This document shows, piece after piece, positions 1 through 8,483 of a DNA stretch of 64,000 nucleotides (position 1 is the first letter of the stretch; each line of letters starts with the position of its first letter). A model generated the notes under the pieces. The model saw nothing but the letters and a program-made list of their open reading frames with translations, was not told where the DNA came from and searched no databases. The stretch lies in the NCBI RefSeq assembly GCF_000617925.1, contig NZ_BAMT01000004.1:141161-205160 (forward strand), in the 5' to 3' direction. Position numbers and translations under genes: made by a program. The stretch comes from Methylobacillus glycogenes JCM 2850. Lineage in GTDB: Bacteria > Pseudomonadota > Gammaproteobacteria > Burkholderiales > Methylophilaceae.

Positions 1-1820
1 CAATTGCTTGATCGCCTGCGCGAGGACAAGCTCAATGTGGCTTTCGTCGCCGAGTTCTCCCGTGGCAAATCCGAGCTGATCAACGCCATATTCTTTGCTG
101 GCTATGGTCAACGCCTGCTCCCTTCCAGCGCTGGCCGCACTACCATGTGCCCAACCGAGCTGCTGTACGATGCTTCCAAGCCTACCTCCCTGCAGCTTTT
201 GCCCGTAGAGACGCGTGCCTCCGACGCCACTACTACCGAATACAAGCGCTACCCTGAAGAGTGGACGGTAATGCCGTTTGATGTTGAGGATAGCGAGCGC
301 ATGTCCGCCATCTTCAAGGAAGTCAGCCGTACCAAGCGTGTCCCGGTGGAAGAAGCCGAGCGCTATGGCCTGTTTGATTTCAACAATGCGGATGATGCCT
401 TGAGCGTCAATAGCGATGGCACAGTGGATATTCCTTGCTGGCGCTATGCCGTGATCAATTTCCCGCATCCTTTGCTGGAACAAGGCCTGGTGATTCTGGA
501 TACCCCCGGCCTCAATGCCATAGGCACTGAGCCTGAACTTACCCTCAACATGCTGCCCAATGCGCATGCGGTATTGTTCATCTTGGCCGCCGATACTGGC
601 GTCACCAAGTCCGAAATTGACGTCTGGCGTCGCTATATCAGCGGCACCCGCTGGAAGCAAAAGGGCCGCCTGGCGGTGCTGAACAAAATAGATGGTCTCT
701 GGGATGAGTTGCGCGATGAAGTCGAGGTGCAAAGCGAGATCGACAAGCAGATTCGCTCCAGCGCCGAACTGCTGGGCCTTGAGCAAAGCCAGATATTCCC
801 CATCTCCGCGCAGAAAGGCCTGCTGGCCAAGGTAAGCCATGATGAAGACCTGCTGCAACGTAGCGGCATGCCAGCCCTGGAATTGGCCTTGTCGCAAGAG
901 TTGATTCCAGCTAAGCGCGAGATCATACGCGACAACACCTCCAGCGAGATTGAAGACCTGGTCGCGCAATCCAACCTGATTCTTGAAGCGCGCCTCAACA
1001 GCCTCAACGAGCAACTCGAAGAGTTGCGCGGCCTGCGCGGCAAGAATGAGGACGTGATCGAGCACATGATGAACAAGGTCAAGGTCGACAAGGAAATCTT
1101 CGAGAAAGGCCTGCAACGCTTCCAGGCGCTGCGCAGCGTGTTCTCGCAGCAAACCAATAAATTGTTTACCTTGCTGGGGATGGAAGCACTCAAGGTGCAC
1201 GTCACCAACACCCGCAACACCATGATCAGCGCCAACTTCACCAAGAGCATACGTTCTGCCATGGATGGCTTCTTTGCTGAACTGCGTGACCGTCTGTTGC
1301 AGTCAGACACGCAAATAGAAGAAATCAAGCGCATGATGGACGCCATGTACGACAAGTTTGCGCAAGAGCATGGCCTGCGCAAGGCCGAGCCACCCAGCTT
1401 CTCTACCCTGCGTTACCAAAAAGAACTGGCCAAGCTGGAGCGTGCTATAGAGAGCAATTCAACACTGCGCTCAACATGATTACGAACGAAAAGATGACAT
1501 TGACGACTAAGTTCTTTGAGACCTTGGCAAGTCGGGTTATCCACGTGTTTGAAGTGACCAACCACGATGTGGAAAATTGGCTCAAGGCAGTGATTGCGCC
1601 TATGGAATCCCAGGTGCGTGAGCATCAGTTACAACTACGCAGGCGCTTGGAAAGTATCAAGCGTATCTACAAGGCCACTGATACCCTGGAAGACCGGATT
1701 GGTGAGCTTGAAAACATAGAGAAGGGCATATTGGCGCAAATGGCTGAACTTAAAGTGTTGCGCCAGCATATGCATAATGCCCTGACTTTTGAGGCAATAG
1801 AGGAAGAAGCGGCTGCATGA
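1..1820 (+). CDS. Dynamin-like GTPase, 5' end outside window, frameshifted
   Basis: Membrane-remodelling type large GTPase. Visible motifs are the P-loop (FSRGKSELINA near the window start), the G3 motif LDTPGLN and the G4 motif LNKIDGLWDE, followed by a long helical, charged region typical of the dynamin stalk. The frame is open at base 1, so the N-terminus lies upstream. The first frame stops at 1479, but the reading -1 frame continues without a gap (YREQFNTALN, then MITNEKMTL) to a stop at 1818-1820. Restoring one T near 1446 (gctat to gcttat) fuses them into one protein, so this is a one-base deletion, not two genes. The stop overlaps the ccoS start (ATGA), which implies translational coupling. 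The family call is firm; the cellular role is unknown. Confidence 0.85.
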
Positions 1821-2023
1821 ACCTTTCCGGCTTACTGTTACAGCTTGGCCTGACCTTTGTCTTCATCGGCTTTGCCGCCGTGGGCATACTCTGGGCCATC
1901 AAAAGCGGGCAGTATGACGACCTGGAAGGGCCAGCGCAGCGCATCCTCATGGATGACGATGACCCCATGATTCCATTTAACCACTTGAAGCGTGGGGCTA
2001 ATCAGCATAAAATTGGCAAATAG
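1817..2023 (+). CDS. ccoS: CcoS, cbb3-type cytochrome oxidase assembly/maturation protein
   Basis: A 68-residue inner-membrane protein with one N-terminal membrane segment (about residues 5-27), followed by the family signature WAIKSGQYDDLEGPAQRIL and an acidic patch (MDDDDP). CcoS is needed for cofactor insertion into cbb3 cytochrome oxidase. The start overlaps the stop of the dynamin-like gene by four bases (ATGA). In many proteobacteria ccoS follows ccoI; here the immediate upstream neighbour is a GTPase, and ccoI is not in the window. Confidence 0.9.
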   Translation: MNLSGLLLQLGLTFVFIGFAAVGILWAIKSGQYDDLEGPAQRILMDDDDPMIPFNHLKRGANQHKIGK

Positions 2024-2061
2024 ATATTCGTTGTTAACTTGATCACTTGCAGGGAAACCAA

Positions 2062-2193
2062 ATGGGCGCTACCAACCAAACTGACGATGGCTTCAAGTCT
2101 TATTTCACTTTTTCCAATCTGCCACTGACCATTACCATAGGTCTGATTACCATGTCCTGGTTGAGTGCGTTGTCAGTCATCATCTTCGGTTAA
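2062..2193 (+). CDS. Small single-span membrane protein, unknown function
   Basis: A 43-residue ORF starting ATG 2062 with a GGGA ribosome-binding site (cagggaaaccaa) and stopping at TAA 2191-2193. The N-terminal half is polar (MGATNQTDDGFKS) and the C-terminal half (about residues 22-43) is a single hydrophobic span. It lies 38 bases after ccoS on the same strand and just before a strong hairpin terminator, so it probably ends the ccoS transcript. Respiratory small subunits look like this, but I recognise no family. Confidence 0.55.
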   Translation: MGATNQTDDGFKSYFTFSNLPLTITIGLITMSWLSALSVIIFG

Positions 2194-2238
2194 TCGAAAA
2201 AATCACAGGCTAGGTACTTAATCCTGACCGCAATAAAA

Positions 2239-2266
2239 AAGGCTGCAATTGCAGCCTTTTTGTTTT
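2239..2266. terminator. Bidirectional intrinsic terminator between ccoS region and rpoH
   Basis: A perfect palindrome GGCTGCAATTGCAGCC (2241-2256) is preceded by an A-run and followed by TTTTTGTTTT. It can therefore end both the rightward ccoS transcript and the leftward rpoH transcript, whose stop is at 2286. Confidence 0.85.
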
Positions 2267-2285
2267 ATGTCGCTAGCCTAAAGCA

Positions 2286-3140
2286 TTAAGCGCTGAGGAA
2301 ACCCTTCATCTGCTTCATCGCCTTTTGCTCAATCTGGCGGATACGTTCAGCAGAAACGCCAAACTCGGCAGCCAACTCATGCAAGGTTGAGCTGCTGTCT
2401 TCCTGCAACCAGCGCGCTTCAACAATACGGCGGCTACGCTCATCTAGGTTGGCCAGTGCAGTTGCCAGACCTGTGGTCTGCAAATGCGCGGCCTCTTGCT
2501 CTGCCAAAGTATCTGAAGGCTCACCATGCGGGTCTTGCAGATAAGAGATGGGGCTGAACACATCTTCATTATCATCATCTGCATTACCTTCAAGCGAGAT
2601 CTCGTGGCCGGACATGCGCGATTCCATCTCCAGCACTTCTTCCGGCTTGACGTTGAGCTCACGGGCAATATGCGCCACTTCATCTGACTGCAAGCTGGCG
2701 GACTGGCCGCTTTTCATGCTGCGCAGATTAAAGAACAACTTGCGCTGTGCCTTGGTTGTGGCCACCTTGACCAAGCGCCAGTTACGCACAATATATTCGT
2801 GAATCTCGGCCTTGATCCAGTGCATGGCAAACGATACCAGGCGTACACCACGCTCAGGGTCGAAACGGCGCACCGCTTTCATGAGACCGATATTGCCTTC
2901 CTGAATCAGATCAGCCTGAGGCAGACCATAGCCAGAGTAACCACGCGCAATGCTGGCCACCAGGCGCAGGTGTGAAACCACCAGGGAACGAGCAGCGTCT
3001 ACATCATTGTCCCGGTTGAGGCGGGTAGCAAGCTGATGCTCTTCCTCTGCGCTGAGCACAGGGAAAGTCTTGATGGTACGCATGTACAGATCAAGGCTGT
3101 CGTAAGCGGAAACTGTAGGTAATGTCATGGTGTTGCTCAT
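2286..3140 (-). CDS. rpoH: RNA polymerase heat-shock sigma factor sigma-32 (RpoH)
   Basis: Alternative sigma factor of about 284 residues. Region 2 carries QADLIQEGNIGLMKAVRRFD and RLVSFAMHWIKAEI, the RpoH box region has QRKLFFNLRS, and region 4 carries the helix-turn-helix LHELAAEFGVSAERIRQIEQ. I chose the start at 3140 (MSNTMTLPTVSAYDS) because a strong GGGAGGTTT ribosome-binding site lies just upstream; the longer reading frame to 3236 runs through the operator and is unlikely to be translated. A CIRCE operator lies 27 bases upstream of the start, indicating HrcA repression of sigma-32 synthesis. A bidirectional terminator follows. Confidence 0.97.
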   Translation of the reverse strand: MSNTMTLPTVSAYDSLDLYMRTIKTFPVLSAEEEHQLATRLNRDNDVDAARSLVVSHLRLVASIARGYSGYGLPQADLIQEGNIGLMKAVRRFDPERGVRLVSFAMHWIKAEIHEYIVRNWRLVKVATTKAQRKLFFNLRSMKSGQSASLQSDEVAHIARELNVKPEEVLEMESRMSGHEISLEGNADDDNEDVFSPISYLQDPHGEPSDTLAEQEAAHLQTTGLATALANLDERSRRIVEARWLQEDSSSTLHELAAEFGVSAERIRQIEQKAMKQMKGFLSA

Positions 3141-3166
3141 GTTGAAACCTCCCTCATGAAACGATT

Positions 3167-3193
3167 CTAGCACTCCCGGTTTGAGAGTGCTAG
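3167..3193. promoter_or_regulatory. CIRCE element (HrcA operator) upstream of rpoH
   Basis: CTAGCACTC-N9-GAGTGCTAG is a perfect 9-bp inverted repeat with the canonical nine-base spacer. It differs from the CIRCE consensus TTAGCACTC-N9-GAGTGCTAA only at the outermost base of each arm. It lies 27-53 bases before the rpoH start. Confidence 0.93.
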
Positions 3194-3343
3194 TGGGAAA
3201 AAGTTTCGTGATAATTGATCTGAAACAGGAATACACAATGCCAGAAATGACTAGTCTGGTTATCAGTGTACAAGGTCTGGCTAACGGGGATAGGGCATCA
3301 ATACTGTGATAGCGGAGGCCAGAGCGCAGCGATATAGCAAGAA

Positions 3344-4870
3344 TTAAAGACTAGGCCCGAGTAAGTTGATGGAACTGATCTTCTCAAAGTCCAGAGGTTT
3401 AACCAGATGTTCGTCAAAGCCAGCAGCCAGCGCCTGCGCTTTGTCTTCGCTAGTGCCGTAGCCTGTCAGGGCAATCAGGATAGGCTGGAAATCTGCGGCT
3501 AGCAGCCTGATGGCTTTTGCCACTTCATAGCCGCTTTGATCCGGCAGGCCGATATCAAGGAAAATCACTTGTGGCCTGATGTCATTGATCAGTTGCAGGC
3601 CATGTCTGCCAGTGTGCGCAATCTGCACCGCGTGGCCGTTGAGTTGTAGGATGGCTGCCAGGGTTTCGGCAGCGTCTACATTGTCGTCGACGATGATAAT
3701 GCTGCTGCTGGTACCAGCCTGGGTAGCCGAGGTTTCCAAAGGCGCTGATGCCAGGTTAGGGTGTGCATTTTCTATCGGTAACTGCAGGGTGAAAGTACTG
3801 CCCATGCCTATGCCAGCGCTTTCCACTCCCACTGTGCCGCCATGCATTTCGCTCAAGGTCTTGACCAAGGATAAGCCTATGCCCAGGCCATCTTTCACTT
3901 TGTCATTGCTATGGTGCGCCTGGGTAAACAGCTCAAAGATGCGGTCACGGTTATCGGCCGCGATGCCTATGCCGTTGTCTTGGATGGTGATGGTAACGCT
4001 GTGTTGCGTGGTCTGTGCCGATAGTTGCACCAGGCCACCAGGCTGGGTGAATTTGGCGGCGTTGTTGAGCAGGTTGGTGACGATTTGTGCCAGCCTGACC
4101 GGGTCACCTTCTATCCACACAGGCGCTTCGGGCAGGCTCACCCGCAATTCATGCTGGCGCGTCTTGTACAGTTCTGCACTGGTCTCAATGGCGGTATGAA
4201 TAAAATGTTGCAAAGGCACATGTTCAATTTTTAGCTCTATCTTGCCGTGTGAAATACGCGAAACGTCCAGTAAATCATCCACCAGCCTGATCATGTGATC
4301 AGTCTGGCGCAAAATAATCTGCCTGGCTTTTTCCTGCACCGGAGATTGGCTAGTATCCAACATGCCCAGCAGTTCGTTGGCGTGGCGTATAGGCCCTAGC
4401 GGATTGCGCAATTCATGGGCCAGGGTGGCAAGAAACTCATCCTTGCGGCGGTTGCTGTCACGCAAGGCACGCTCTGCGCGGCTTAGCCGCAGCAGGGCGC
4501 GCACATTGGCAATTAGCTCTTCTGGCTCTATGGGTTCAAACAGATAATTGTCTGCGCCCCATTCCAGCGCCTGTATTTTGTCCTCAGATTTAAGGAAAGA
4601 GGCGGAGGTTTGCAGAATCAGTATGGTTCTGGTGCTGTCTTCCGATTTCAGCCTGCGGCTGACTTCAAAGCCATTGATGTCGGGCAGGCGGGTATCCAGC
4701 AATATCAGGTCAGGATTATGCGCATTGGCCATGGCAATGGCATCCGTGCCATTCGAGGCCTCAATCACTCGAAAGCCGGATTTGCCGAGGATGCGCGATT
4801 TGGCGTAACGCGCCCCCTCATTGTCATCAACATTGAGGATCAGGTAGTCAGCATGCTGTTGATTGAACAT
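3344..4870 (-). CDS. Hybrid histidine kinase, REC-HisKA-HATPase-REC
   Basis: A cytosolic 508-residue kinase with no membrane segments. Domain order: N-terminal receiver (LNVDDNEGA, acceptor Asp59 in LILLDTRLP), HisKA with His152 (LATLAHELRNPLGP), GHKL ATPase (QDNGIGIA; DGLGIGLSLV), and a C-terminal receiver (IIIVDDNVDA; VIFLDIGLP). In the N-terminal receiver the usual conserved Lys before Pro reads Glu (YLFEP), so its signalling may be atypical. It is the last gene of the stressosome operon, about 30 bases after the preceding kinase, and has no DNA-binding output of its own. It probably receives stressosome output together with the upstream kinase. Confidence 0.9.
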   Translation of the reverse strand: MFNQQHADYLILNVDDNEGARYAKSRILGKSGFRVIEASNGTDAIAMANAHNPDLILLDTRLPDINGFEVSRRLKSEDSTRTILILQTSASFLKSEDKIQALEWGADNYLFEPIEPEELIANVRALLRLSRAERALRDSNRRKDEFLATLAHELRNPLGPIRHANELLGMLDTSQSPVQEKARQIILRQTDHMIRLVDDLLDVSRISHGKIELKIEHVPLQHFIHTAIETSAELYKTRQHELRVSLPEAPVWIEGDPVRLAQIVTNLLNNAAKFTQPGGLVQLSAQTTQHSVTITIQDNGIGIAADNRDRIFELFTQAHHSNDKVKDGLGIGLSLVKTLSEMHGGTVGVESAGIGMGSTFTLQLPIENAHPNLASAPLETSATQAGTSSSIIIVDDNVDAAETLAAILQLNGHAVQIAHTGRHGLQLINDIRPQVIFLDIGLPDQSGYEVAKAIRLLAADFQPILIALTGYGTSEDKAQALAAGFDEHLVKPLDFEKISSINLLGPSL

Positions 4871-4899
4871 AGTGAGGGCTCTTCAAGGTCATTTAAGGG

Positions 4900-6630
4900 T
4901 TAGCTGGTGACCGTGCGCAAGGTCAACAGCAATTCATCCTGAATCAGCGGCTTGATGTAATAGGCATCCGCTCCCAGGGCCAGTCCTTTGCGTCTATCCT
5001 CAACCTCGGTAGCCACGATAATCGGCACATGCTGGCGCAAGGCGTCGTTCTTGATATGGCTTAACCATTGCCAGGAAGTTTCCCCCTTGAGAAAGATATC
5101 CAGAATCACCGCCACAGGCTCAATTTCTGGCCACAGCAGGTCGGCCTCGCGCAGGTTACGCGCCTGCACGGCGTGAAATTCTGATTCCTCAAGAAATTTC
5201 TGGTAAATCACCACTTGCGCCGGGTTGTCTTCTACCACCAGCACAGCTTTTTTATTGGCTTGCAACACGGGGATTTCAGCTTGCTGTTGCGCAAGATGAC
5301 GATTGATGGGCAACTCCAGATAGAAAGTGGAGCCAAGCCCAGGCGTGCTTTCCACATAAACGCGCCCGCCCAGCAAGGTAGCCAGCTTGCGGCACAGCGG
5401 TAAGCCCAGGCCTGTGCCTTTGACGCCGCGCTGCAATGGGTTTTCTACCTGGCTGAATTCTTCAAAGATGGTATCGAAATGTGCTGCGTCTATGCCTATG
5501 CCAGAGTCACTCACCGCGAACAATAGCTTATTTTCTGCCTGCTGTTGCGCCGAGACGGTGATGCTGCCTTGTTCGGTGAACTTGAGCGCATTAGAGATGA
5601 AATTGCGCAATATTTGCGACACTTTGGCTTCATCCGACACCATAGACAAGCTGGGGGTTTGCTCATTGAACACCAGGCTGAGCTTGTTGTATACCAACAA
5701 GGGCTTAAGCATGCCGCGCAAGGCACTGAAGGTATCGCTGACATTGAACTCATCTATGTGCAGCTCTACCTTGCCAGCCTCAATCTTGGCGATATCCAGC
5801 AAGTCATTCACCAGCTCGCTCAGCGCACTGGCACCACTCTGGATGTAACCCACCTGTTTCATCTGCTCGTCATTCAACTCACCATCCACTTTGTCTAGCA
5901 ATAGCTTGGAGAGGGCGCGTATGGAGTTGAGCGGAGTGCGGAACTCATGGCTCATATTGGAGAGAAAGCGCGATTTCATTTCATCGGCACGGCGCAGATG
6001 ATCCGCCTGCTCTTCAAGCTCGGCATACAAGGCCACTACGCCGCGATTGGTGTCTTCCAGCTCGCGCGTCAGCTGGGTCAGTTCATCCTGCCGCGCCTTG
6101 AGTTCAGCCAGTGCGGTGAGCAGTTCACGGTTCTGTTGCTCAAGCTCGGCCAGCGAAAGATCGGCACGCAGCATGGATAAACCGGAGGTGAGCTTGCCCA
6201 GCTCCAGCTTGGTCAAAATGGCAACATCGCCTGGCAACAGCTTGGCCAGGGTGATCACCGTGCCTTGTGCGCTGGTGGCGATATCAAACCTGTCCATCAG
6301 TCTGCGCGCGCCAATAATGCCCAGGCCCATGCCCGAGGGCGAGTGATAATTGCCCGACAGCACATCCTGAATGTGCGGGATGCCGGGGCCGTTATCGCTG
6401 ATGGTGACAACAAATAACTGCGGTGCGGTCTCACCTTCTATGGAAAATTCAACCGTGCCGCCACCCGCATAATTGAACAGATTACGCGCCAGCTCAGAAA
6501 CCGCGGTCGAAACCCGGGTTTGATCCTGCATGGAAAAACCAATCAGGTTGGCGATCTCACGCGTGCGTTGCCGTGCCACCACCACATCCAGCTCACTTTT
6601 AACGCTGACATTGAGTATGCGCATGCTCAT
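4900..6630 (-). CDS. Hybrid histidine kinase with N-terminal RsbT-like ATPase domain
   Basis: A 576-residue cytosolic protein. Residues 1-140 form an RsbT-like GHKL domain (STAVSELARNLFNYAGGG; ISDNGPGIP; GMGLGIIGARRLMD). A coiled coil (about 155-215) follows, then HisKA with His228 (SNMSHEFRTPLNSI), a second GHKL ATPase (GTGLGLPLCRKLATLLGG) and a C-terminal receiver (VLVVEDNPAQ; VILDIFLKGE). The start overlaps the stop of the RsbX-like gene (ATGA). The extra RsbT-like domain suggests direct contact with the stressosome or RsbX-like partner, which would couple stress sensing to phosphorelay. That link is inferred from domain content and operon structure. Confidence 0.9.
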   Translation of the reverse strand: MSMRILNVSVKSELDVVVARQRTREIANLIGFSMQDQTRVSTAVSELARNLFNYAGGGTVEFSIEGETAPQLFVVTISDNGPGIPHIQDVLSGNYHSPSGMGLGIIGARRLMDRFDIATSAQGTVITLAKLLPGDVAILTKLELGKLTSGLSMLRADLSLAELEQQNRELLTALAELKARQDELTQLTRELEDTNRGVVALYAELEEQADHLRRADEMKSRFLSNMSHEFRTPLNSIRALSKLLLDKVDGELNDEQMKQVGYIQSGASALSELVNDLLDIAKIEAGKVELHIDEFNVSDTFSALRGMLKPLLVYNKLSLVFNEQTPSLSMVSDEAKVSQILRNFISNALKFTEQGSITVSAQQQAENKLLFAVSDSGIGIDAAHFDTIFEEFSQVENPLQRGVKGTGLGLPLCRKLATLLGGRVYVESTPGLGSTFYLELPINRHLAQQQAEIPVLQANKKAVLVVEDNPAQVVIYQKFLEESEFHAVQARNLREADLLWPEIEPVAVILDIFLKGETSWQWLSHIKNDALRQHVPIIVATEVEDRRKGLALGADAYYIKPLIQDELLLTLRTVTS

Positions 6631-7658
6631 ACGCGCTCCCGCTGATCCTTCACAACCACCACAGTGCCATCATCGCGGCCCCGGCAAAAATCGCGGAACA
6701 GCACGGCGGCAATCAGGCTAGGGTGGCTGTGCTTAAGCCCAGGGTACTGCTCCAAGTCCCAATGCGTGGTAATGCCATCCGAGTGCAGAATCAGGGTGGA
6801 ATCCGGCTGCCAGGCAGCAGGGTATTCCCTAACGCGTGGCAGATTGCTGCCCACAATGCCATTGCTGGAAATCAGGTGCTGGCGTTTATCGTGGTGGTAA
6901 AAACTGGCGGCAATATTGCCCACGCCCGCAAAGCGGATCTCGTCGGTGTCGGTGTTGATCTGTGCAATGGCCACGGCGGCACCTCGGCTGCCTCTTAGCG
7001 CATCATGGCAATGCTGCATCATGCGGGCGGGCAGGGCTTGCGGATAATGATTCAGGGCATTAGTGGCCAAGTTGGAAGCAATGGCAGCTTCTGGCCCATG
7101 GCCCAAGCCATCGGCCAGCAGAATATTCAACAATTGCTCATCCTGACCATTGGCCCAGCCATCGCCGCAGACATCCTCGGAAGGCAGCGGAATACACATG
7201 GCGCCGACCTGCCAATCTGTGGATTCCAGAGTGGTGACATCATCCCAGACCAGCGCCATCAACACACAGCCTTTACCCGGCGCGGTATAAATTTCCAGCT
7301 CGCTGGACAAGCGCTGTATGGTGCCCAAACCTACGCCATAAGTACCTGTGGAGGAGCGGCCATCTTGCATGTTGTGTGGCAAATCCACCATGCCTGGCCC
7401 CTTGTCCACCGCCAGCATTTCTATGCCTTTGCGTGACCCCCGGCTGACCATGCGCAGGTAAATCGTGCCTTGCTGCGCATGTTTGCTGATATTGGTGGCC
7501 GCCTCAGTAATCACCAGCGCCAGCTCACCTGCGCGTAGCTCAGAAAAGCCCTGTGATTGCGCCATCAGATTGCCAGCGCGCCTGACCACGCCGATTTCGC
7601 TAAGACCGCCTATGCTGAATATAGATTGTGGACCCAGGCTATTCACAGCATTTTCCAT
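6627..7658 (-). CDS. RsbT-like ATPase fused to SpoIIE/PP2C phosphatase (RsbX-type)
   Basis: A 343-residue protein. The N-terminal domain (about 1-140) is RsbT/SpoIIAB-like (LALVITEAATNISKHA; DKGPGM; GTYGVGLGTIQRLS). The C-terminal domain (about 150-343) is a PP2C/SpoIIE phosphatase with the metal-binding motifs LLADGLGHG, ILHSDGI and GRDDGTVVV. In stressosomes RsbX resets phosphorylated RsbR/RsbS; that is the expected role here. The gene overlaps rsbT by 16 bases and the next kinase by four bases, so translation is coupled. Confidence 0.88.
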   Translation of the reverse strand: MENAVNSLGPQSIFSIGGLSEIGVVRRAGNLMAQSQGFSELRAGELALVITEAATNISKHAQQGTIYLRMVSRGSRKGIEMLAVDKGPGMVDLPHNMQDGRSSTGTYGVGLGTIQRLSSELEIYTAPGKGCVLMALVWDDVTTLESTDWQVGAMCIPLPSEDVCGDGWANGQDEQLLNILLADGLGHGPEAAIASNLATNALNHYPQALPARMMQHCHDALRGSRGAAVAIAQINTDTDEIRFAGVGNIAASFYHHDKRQHLISSNGIVGSNLPRVREYPAAWQPDSTLILHSDGITTHWDLEQYPGLKHSHPSLIAAVLFRDFCRGRDDGTVVVVKDQRERV

Positions 7659-8059
7659 TTGCGTATCGTGACAGTGGTGCCCTGGCCTGGGGCGGTATCA
7701 ATCTCGAACTCATCCGCCAGGCGTTTGGAGCCACTTAGCCCCAGCCCCAAGCCACCCCCGCTGGTATAACCATCGGTGAGCGCCAGCTCCAGGTCTTCTA
7801 TGCCCGGGCCCTGGTCAATAAAGCGCAGTTCCACGCCTATCTTGATGCCGTTGCTGATACGTAGAATTTCGCCATCGCCACCACCGCCATAGCGCAAGGT
7901 ATTACGCGCCAGTTCGCTGGCTGCGGTGATGATCTTGGTCTGGTCAACCAGACCAAAGCCCATGGCCGTCATTTCTTCGCGCACCAGCTTGCGCATTTTC
8001 ACCACATCTTCATCGGTCTTAAGTGGGGCATGCTTGGTATCCTGCACTTCAAAACTCAT
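7643..8059 (-). CDS. rsbT: RsbT, stressosome switch serine/threonine kinase
   Basis: A 138-residue GHKL kinase with the N-box TAASELARNTLRYGGGG and the ATP-lid motifs DQGPGIED and GGGLGLGLSGSKRLADEF. RsbT phosphorylates RsbR and RsbS STAS domains and is released to activate downstream partners. An AGGAGG ribosome-binding site precedes ATG 8059. It is followed directly by the RsbX-like gene and preceded by rsbS, the conserved R-S-T-X order. Confidence 0.93.
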   Translation of the reverse strand: MSFEVQDTKHAPLKTDEDVVKMRKLVREEMTAMGFGLVDQTKIITAASELARNTLRYGGGGDGEILRISNGIKIGVELRFIDQGPGIEDLELALTDGYTSGGGLGLGLSGSKRLADEFEIDTAPGQGTTVTIRKWKML

Positions 8060-8086
8060 GGCGAAAGCCTCCTATCAAGGCTGTCA

Positions 8087-8446
8087 TCATTGATCCGAAT
8101 GCTGTTCCAGCATCTGAATGCCACGCTCGACATTGAGGGCGGTAATCACACCATCAAGTGCCAGCCCCAGCTCAACCAGCGTGATGGCCACCGCTGGCTG
8201 CATGCCTACCACCACCGTCTTGGCGTCAAGAATCCTGGCCATGGAGGCAGTATTGCTGATCATGCGGCCGATAAAGGAATCGACAATATCAAGCGCCGAG
8301 ATATCAATCAGCACGCCCTTGGCCTTGTCCTTGACGATGCGGGAGGTGAGGTCGTCTTGCAGGGTCATCGCCAGGCGGTCATGCATATCCACCTGTATGG
8401 TTACCAGCAGCAGTTTGCCCATGCGCAGAATGGGGATGCGTTCCAT
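8087..8446 (-). CDS. rsbS: RsbS, stressosome STAS scaffold protein
   Basis: A 119-residue single STAS domain protein. The conserved phosphoacceptor loop reads ALDIVDSFIGRMI with Ser57, matching the RsbS phosphorylation site. In the family it forms the icosahedral stressosome core with RsbR and sequesters RsbT. A GGAG ribosome-binding site precedes the start. It sits between rsbR and rsbT. Confidence 0.92.
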   Translation of the reverse strand: MERIPILRMGKLLLVTIQVDMHDRLAMTLQDDLTSRIVKDKAKGVLIDISALDIVDSFIGRMISNTASMARILDAKTVVVGMQPAVAITLVELGLALDGVITALNVERGIQMLEQHSDQ

Positions 8447-8483
8447 AATTTAGCTCCAGAAAGCGGTTGTACTTGAGTGCGGC

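Noticed and set aside
633..1382. A 249-codon minus-strand frame, Ser/Arg-rich
   Set aside because: Antisense shadow of the dynamin-like GTPase, whose motifs fix the true frame.
1476..1820. A separate 114-residue gene after the GTPase
   Set aside because: The upstream extension of this frame (YREQFNTALN) continues the GTPase helix without a gap, so it is the frameshifted C-terminus and not a new gene.
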